Part shown: piece by piece, positions 60,486-64,000 of the stretch
How positions within the stretch are numbered: position 1 is the first letter of the stretch
Layout: the number at the start of each line of letters is the position of its first letter
Origin: Bosea sp. NBC_00550
Lineage (GTDB): Bacteria; Pseudomonadota; Alphaproteobacteria; Rhizobiales; Beijerinckiaceae
NCBI RefSeq assembly: GCF_026020075.1
Contig: NZ_CP102772.1
Span: 4,740,501-4,804,500 of the forward strand
Length of the DNA stretch: 64,000 bases
Direction: 5' to 3'
Notes under the pieces: generated by a model
What the model was told of the DNA's origin: nothing
The model's input: the letters and a program-made list of their open reading frames with translations, nothing else
Databases searched by the model: none
Made by a program: the position numbers and the translations under genes

Positions 60486-60792
60486 CGGCAATTTCCCCCT
60501 TGCAAACCGGCCCGCCAGCCTTTGCCAAAGCGGCCGTGAATTCGATCAAGAAGTTCGCAGATCGCAACTGATGCAAGTACGCCGTGCCCTGACAATGGGT
60601 CCAGCAAGCAGCAAGCGTTTCAAATTCGCAAGCCCAGCACTGGACAGTCCCGACACGAGAGTTGAGCGCCGGCATCTTTTTGTCGGACAGTCTGCGCGTG
60701 TTCGGCGCAGCGCGCGGGGATATGCAGGGGGTAGGAGGCCGGGCTGGCACCATGAGCGCGCGCTTTGGTGCGTCGGTGTCAGCGAGCGAGGG
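60486..60792. other. Interval upstream of the dicarboxylate transporter operon
   Basis: No gene recognised. The first part should contain the leftward promoter of the transporter operon. Short open frames on both strands have no recognisable family. Confidence 0.5.
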
Positions 60793-60972
60793 TTATCGCG
60801 CGCTTATCTCTGGTGTCAGATCGTCGAGTCCCGCCTCGACCGCGCTGCGGTTCTTGCTGCGTGTCGACCAGGCGCGGGCCACCGCGTGAAGGTCACGCCA
60901 ACGGTCGGTGCGACCGGACGGGGCGGAGAAAAAGTGATCGATGCTGCGCGATTCCTGAACGGGAGAAGCCAT
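60793..60972 (-). CDS. Small hypothetical protein (59 aa)
   Basis: A 59-codon frame with ATG at 60972, preceded by a good purine-rich ribosome site (GGGAAGGAAACAGG). The sequence is polar and basic, with WRDLHAVARAWSTRSKNRSA in the middle, faintly like the small Arg-rich DUF1127 proteins of alphaproteobacteria but without the usual ending. It is a plausible real small gene. I do not assign a function. Confidence 0.5.
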   Translation of the reverse strand: MASPVQESRSIDHFFSAPSGRTDRWRDLHAVARAWSTRSKNRSAVEAGLDDLTPEISAR

Positions 60973-61154
60973 CCTGTTTCCTTCCCTCTCGCAGGTCGCA
61001 CTGTTTCCGCTCTTACGGATGCGCGCTTCATCGCGTTGCAGGGCCGCTGCTAGGTATGACTATGCATCTGCAAATTGTGTTCGACAGCGTTATCCTCAGC
61101 GGGCTCGCCTCTCAGGGGTAGGGGCAGGCGACTGAGCCCCCTTCAAAACCGCAG

Positions 61155-61400
61155 GTGCCCGTGGCGCCCCAGGCAGGGCAGGGCGAAGAGGTTCTTTCCA
61201 GCGGCCCTCCGATGCGCTCGTTGCGCCGATCGCGCTCTACCCCGACGCCTTGCTCGCACAGGTGCCGATGGCTTCGACCTATCCGCTGGAGGTGGTGCAG
61301 GCGGATCGATGGTTCGCAGCCAACAAGAAGCTGAAAGTCTCGATCGCCCTGAAGCTTGAGGACGGTCATCCCACCGATGGGCTTGGGGCATTCGTGGCCG
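61155..61400 (+). pseudogene. DUF3300 protein remnant with a frameshift
   Basis: The start of a DUF3300 domain is readable: APIALYPDALLAQ then ASTYPLEVVQADRWFAANKK. Upstream, QGEEVLSS matches the region before the domain but in another frame, so a frameshift lies near 61203-61209. After KKLKVS the similarity fades. The intact family is about 300-500 aa, so only a small piece remains. Confidence 0.7.
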
Positions 61401-61428
61401 CACCCGGAGAATACCAGTGCGCTCCGCG

Positions 61429-61530
61429 TCCCGTGATCACTCGGGCGATCATCCAGAGTAGTATCTGCGAGGCTTTGCCGGCATGCTGCAGGCCGATGAC
61501 TATGCCGGCTGCGACGGCCGGCCCGTCAAC
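61429..61530 (+). pseudogene. IS66-family transposase (TnpC) remnant
   Basis: One frame reads SRDHSGDHPE, a TAG stop, YLRGFAGMLQADDYAGCDG, which matches the conserved central part of IS66 TnpC (RD..GEHP..HL.GF.G.LQADGYAG). Only about 34 codons survive. It directly follows the DUF3300 fragment, suggesting that a past IS66 insertion broke that gene. Confidence 0.65.
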
Positions 61531-61720
61531 ACCGCCGGTTCGATGAGCCCGGGGTACTGGCAGGCGCGGCAAGGCTCGCCCCCGCGCTCCGGCAGGCTGC
61601 CTCGCTTGGGAGTTTCGATGCTGCCTATAATCTACCCCTCAACTTGGATTATCGCAGATAACAATGTATCTAATTGATAACATTAGACAATTTATGGCGC
61701 CTGCAAGTTTTTTCGATCAC

Positions 61721-61754
61721 CCGGATGGGAGAGGGGCAGGGGTGAGGGACCGCC
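61721..61754. repeat. Left inverted-repeat arm flanking the DUF559 gene
   Basis: CCGGATGGGAGAGGGGCAGG followed by GGTGAGGGACCGCC. The right arm at 62251-62280 is its inverted copy with one substitution and a 4-base gap. A second related palindromic block (CCCTCATCCGGCGC, CTTCTCCCATCCGGGAGAAG) lies at 61806-61852. Confidence 0.75.
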
Positions 61755-61875
61755 GTTGATCATGAAGGCGCAACGGCGCCGCAGCGCCTTCTGCGGAAAG
61801 CGCACACCCTCATCCGGCGCTCCGCGCCACCTTCTCCCATCCGGGAGAAGGGAAGAGGCATTGCGGTTCTGGAAC

Positions 61876-62235
61876 TCAGCTGATCAAGGCTTTGTGGATT
61901 GCGGCGATGACCGCGTCGCGATCGTCCAACACTTCGCTATTCGTGAAGCGAATGACCGTGAAACCATGCTGCTCGATCTCCTCGGTCCGCGCGGTGTCGT
62001 CGTCGCGCTCCCAGCCATGCTGTTGGCCGTCAGGTTCGACCACCAGCTTGCGGTCGATGCAGAGGAAGTCGACGGTGTAGCCGAGCAGCGGCACTTGCCG
62101 CCGGAACTTCAAACCGTCGAGGCGGCGATCGCGGATGAGGGACCACAGCATGTCCTCGGCTTCCGTCGCTCGGGCGCGGAGCTTTCGGGCGAGAGGCGGC
62201 GTTCTGTGGTGACTGGAAGGATGCTGTACCGGCAT
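61876..62235 (-). CDS. DUF559 (Vsr-like) endonuclease-domain protein
   Basis: A 119-aa DUF559 protein of the restriction-endonuclease-like/Vsr superfamily. Visible motifs are ARKLRARATEAEDMLW, LKFRRQVPLLGYTVDF (catalytic Asp) and KLVVEPDGQQHG in place of the common ELDG.QH, then RTEEIEQHGFTVIRF. The family is very common in Hyphomicrobiales but its role is not settled. It stands alone between inverted copies of a repeat, with no operon partner. Several Met codons near the N-terminus are not available, so the ATG at 62235 is the simple choice. Confidence 0.85.
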   Translation of the reverse strand: MPVQHPSSHHRTPPLARKLRARATEAEDMLWSLIRDRRLDGLKFRRQVPLLGYTVDFLCIDRKLVVEPDGQQHGWERDDDTARTEEIEQHGFTVIRFTNSEVLDDRDAVIAAIHKALIS

Positions 62236-62250
62236 GCCGTTCCCGGCAAG

Positions 62251-62280
62251 GGCGGTCCCTCACCTCTGCCCCTCATCCGG
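62251..62280. repeat. Right inverted-repeat arm flanking the DUF559 gene
   Basis: GGCGGTCCCTCACCTCTGCC followed by CCTCATCCGG, the inverted counterpart of 61721-61754. It directly abuts GGGAGGGTTCCCG, which resembles the arms of the MITE-like repeat at 4070-4224. Confidence 0.75.
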
Positions 62281-62340
62281 GGGAGGGTTCCCGTCCCGGT
62301 TCATAGCACGCCTCGAACGGAAGACATGGGCCCGCCCGCC

Positions 62341-63147
62341 TCAGGGCGAGATCGCCTGCAGCGCCCAGGCGCGCGCTTCGAGCGGGATCGTGCCGTCGGC
62401 GGCGATCGGCAGGCTCTCGCGCAGCTTGAGCCGCAGCTGCTCGCGCGCCTCGGGCGGCAGGCTGGCGCAATAGCCGGGGGCCGGGCCGGCGCCGAGCGTG
62501 AAGGGCTGCCAGAGATCGTCGAAATCGCGGAACAGCGTCGGCACGGTGATCGCCTCGCAGGCGATGTCGACCAGCCCCGCGGCGCCGGCAAGCTCGGTCA
62601 GTCCCTCCTGCGTGCAGAAGGGAAAGCGCCTGTCCTCGGTGAGCTCGCGCGCATTGGGGTCGAGCGCCGCCGCGGCGGTCCAGAAGGCGCGCATGAACTG
62701 GATGCCGCCGCCCGGATAATCCCAGACATAGAAGGCGACGAGCCCGCCCGGCCGCAGGACGCGCCGCATCTCGGCCAGCGCCTTGCCCCGGTCCGGCACG
62801 AAGTTGAGCATCAGCGCCGAGCCGGCGGCGTCGGCGCTGGCGTTCTCCAGCGGCAGCGCCTCGGCGCTGCCGAGCCCGAAGGTGACGCGTCGGTCGGTCA
62901 CGCGCGCCTGCGCCTGCGCCAGAAAGCCTTCGGAAGGGTCGATCGCGACGATGCTGACCGGCACGGCCTCGCCCAGCAGCGCCTCGGTCAGCGCGCCGGT
63001 GCCGCAGCCGATGTCGAGCCAATCGAAGCCCGGCAGGGGATTCAGCCAGTCGACAAAGCGCGGCGCGAGCTGGCGGCTCCAGCGCCCCATATAGCGATCA
63101 TAGCTGTCGCCGGCCTGCCATGCGTCATGGCGCGTCTGGTCGGGCAT
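62341..63147 (-). CDS. Class I SAM-dependent methyltransferase
   Basis: A 268-aa Methyltransf_11-type enzyme. SAM-binding motif I is WLDIGCGTGALTEAL (about 43-57), an acidic residue follows in AIDPSEGF (about 69-76), motif III-like LMLNFVPDRGKALAEMRRVL and LRPGGLVAFYVWDY are also typical. An aromatic cluster (YDRYMGRWSRQLAPRF) precedes motif I as in UbiE/COQ5-like proteins. The methyl acceptor is not predictable. It is a single gene without an obvious operon. Confidence 0.88.
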   Translation of the reverse strand: MPDQTRHDAWQAGDSYDRYMGRWSRQLAPRFVDWLNPLPGFDWLDIGCGTGALTEALLGEAVPVSIVAIDPSEGFLAQAQARVTDRRVTFGLGSAEALPLENASADAAGSALMLNFVPDRGKALAEMRRVLRPGGLVAFYVWDYPGGGIQFMRAFWTAAAALDPNARELTEDRRFPFCTQEGLTELAGAAGLVDIACEAITVPTLFRDFDDLWQPFTLGAGPAPGYCASLPPEAREQLRLKLRESLPIAADGTIPLEARAWALQAISP

Positions 63148-63791
63148 CGTCTGGCCTTTGGCTCTACGATAACTAACCTTACGTCAAGGCGATAACCTGT
63201 ACGAGCGAGGGATGTTCCACGTCGTGAAACCGGGGTGTAAAACTTATCCCCGCCCTTTCAACCCAAGCCTATTCTCGACCCACCTCATCCCCGAGGGGCA
63301 GCCATCCGGAGGCATGTCGTGTGGCGGGATGGGGTCGGCGCCTGCGGCTGGCCTTGCACGCCAGACTCGGGAGGCTTCGGGGCACCGCTCTGGGGACATT
63401 ACGATCCCTGCGCGAGGAGCTCGCTGGGAGGCTCGAAGGGAAAGGTTCTGCAACCCGAGACGCGACGAGGCCGGCATCGAACTGAGAAGTGCAAGCCACT
63501 TTTCGGGACCATCCGATGCACGAGACAAAGCGGAGCGCAGCGCGCTCCGTGCCGAACTGGCGTCGAGGCGAGCGGGACCGGAACCGGAGAGCCGTAGAAG
63601 CGCGGCCCGGAGTCTAGATGAGAACGCCGATAGGCGGAGCGCCACGGGGCGTGCGGAAGGTGGCTCAATCCTTCCGCGCCGCATCCTGGCTCAATGGAAG
63701 CGGCCCGATACCCCCGCGCCTCGCGGCGCTCCGCTGCCCCTCGAATTTCGAAACGCTCGTGCGGCAGCGCTGGCGGGTGAAAACACGCGCG
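63148..63791. other. Interval without a recognised gene
   Basis: About 640 bp. Long open frames exist on both strands because of the high GC content, but none has a recognisable family, a good ribosome site or a convincing protein composition. Region may include the promoter of the methyltransferase gene near 63160-63190 (AACTAACCTTACGTC). Confidence 0.45.
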
Positions 63792-63890
63792 TCATTCTCG
63801 GGCGACCGCAGGGAGACCCGGGAATCCCGGGCCGGAGGAGGCTCCGGCGCATCCTCGTCAGGAGATGCCCGGATCAAGCCCGGGCATGAC
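63792..63890. repeat. Dispersed palindromic intergenic repeat, copy 8
   Basis: Begins GTCATTCTCGGGCGACC and ends AAGCCCGGGCATGAC; closest to copy 1 at 2719-2810 (shared GTCATTCTCGG, GAGGAGGCTC-like middle and GATGCCCGG-TCAAGCCCGGG). Confidence 0.8.
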
Positions 63891-63940
63891 GCGGGAGCCG
63901 AGCCGGGCGTGACGCCGATATGCGGTTGGAAAGGAGCGCC

Positions 63941-64000
63941 TTACGCCGCCAGGGCGGGCGTGTTTCCCAGCTTGCGGATGGCGGTGCTGAGCTCCGGCTC
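63941..64000 (-). CDS. 3' end of a gene running off the right edge
   Basis: On the minus strand 19 codons end at TAA (63943-63941) with the C-terminus ELSTAIRKLGNTPALAA. The frame is open to the window edge and follows the intergenic repeat, as expected of a gene end. Too short to assign a family. Confidence 0.4.
   Translation of the reverse strand, partial: EPELSTAIRKLGNTPALAA

Noticed and set aside
61640..61690. AT-rich imperfect palindrome near AATGTATC...GATAACATT
   Set aside because: Only about half of the symmetric positions match and there is no adjacent gene start for it to control.

Overview
The window is high-GC DNA with the gene content of an alphaproteobacterium of the order Hyphomicrobiales. 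A Bosea-like genome fits best, but that is an inference from gene families and layout, not from a marker gene. Support comes from the aerobic-type cobalamin genes (cobW, cobU/cobP, cobO, cobD, cobC) with CbtA/CbtB cobalt transport, a motA/motB pair, the DUF3141/ackA/fabI arrangement, and palindromic intergenic repeats of the kind common in this order. No rRNA, tRNA or CRISPR array was seen.

Left part (1-17760), mostly core metabolism. A minus-strand cobalt operon (cbtB-cbtA-DUF1636-cobW) lies behind a cobalamin riboswitch. Divergent from it are cobU and cobO. After a TetR regulator with a clear palindromic operator and an AidB-like acyl-CoA dehydrogenase come divergent cobD and cobC, whose start codons overlap. 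Next are a D-2-hydroxyacid dehydrogenase, an MFS transporter, a GMC oxidoreductase, glutamine-dependent NAD synthetase and motA-motB.

Middle (17760-44904). An IS30-family transposase precedes a peptide-type ABC transporter with a Tat-type binding protein and a fused DppD-DppF ATPase; strong hairpins separate the binding-protein gene from the permeases. After purU comes a plus-strand block behind a palindrome: an SDR, an IolG-like dehydrogenase, an inositol-monophosphatase-family enzyme and a three-gene ABC importer resembling the sugar-phosphate transporter AfuABC. A Na/Pi-cotransporter-family protein with a PhoU-like tail follows. I read these together as uptake and dephosphorylation of a phosphorylated sugar or cyclitol, possibly with phosphate export (inference). 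A solo MmeI-like type IIG restriction-modification gene and uvrB diverge around a perfect palindrome.

Right part (44905-64000) is a rearranged accessory region. A SIR2-family gene is cut after 34 codons by an IS3-family element, which itself carries an IS110-family element. The other side of the IS joins a truncated Tat-exported class V aminotransferase. Then come an ato-type short-chain fatty acid block (CoA-transferase subunits and AtoE), fabI with a broken ackA, DUF3141, an IS5 remnant, and a tight four-gene operon. That operon encodes a dicarboxylate-type transporter, a ferredoxin-like Fe-S protein, a fumarate-reductase-like flavoprotein and a NuoF-like flavoprotein. It looks like a soluble NADH-linked reductase of an unsaturated dicarboxylate and is the best candidate for an undescribed system here. 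The end of the window holds decayed DUF3300 and IS66 fragments, a DUF559 gene between inverted repeats, a methyltransferase, and the 3' tip of one more gene.

At least eight copies of one palindromic intergenic repeat family are scattered through the window.
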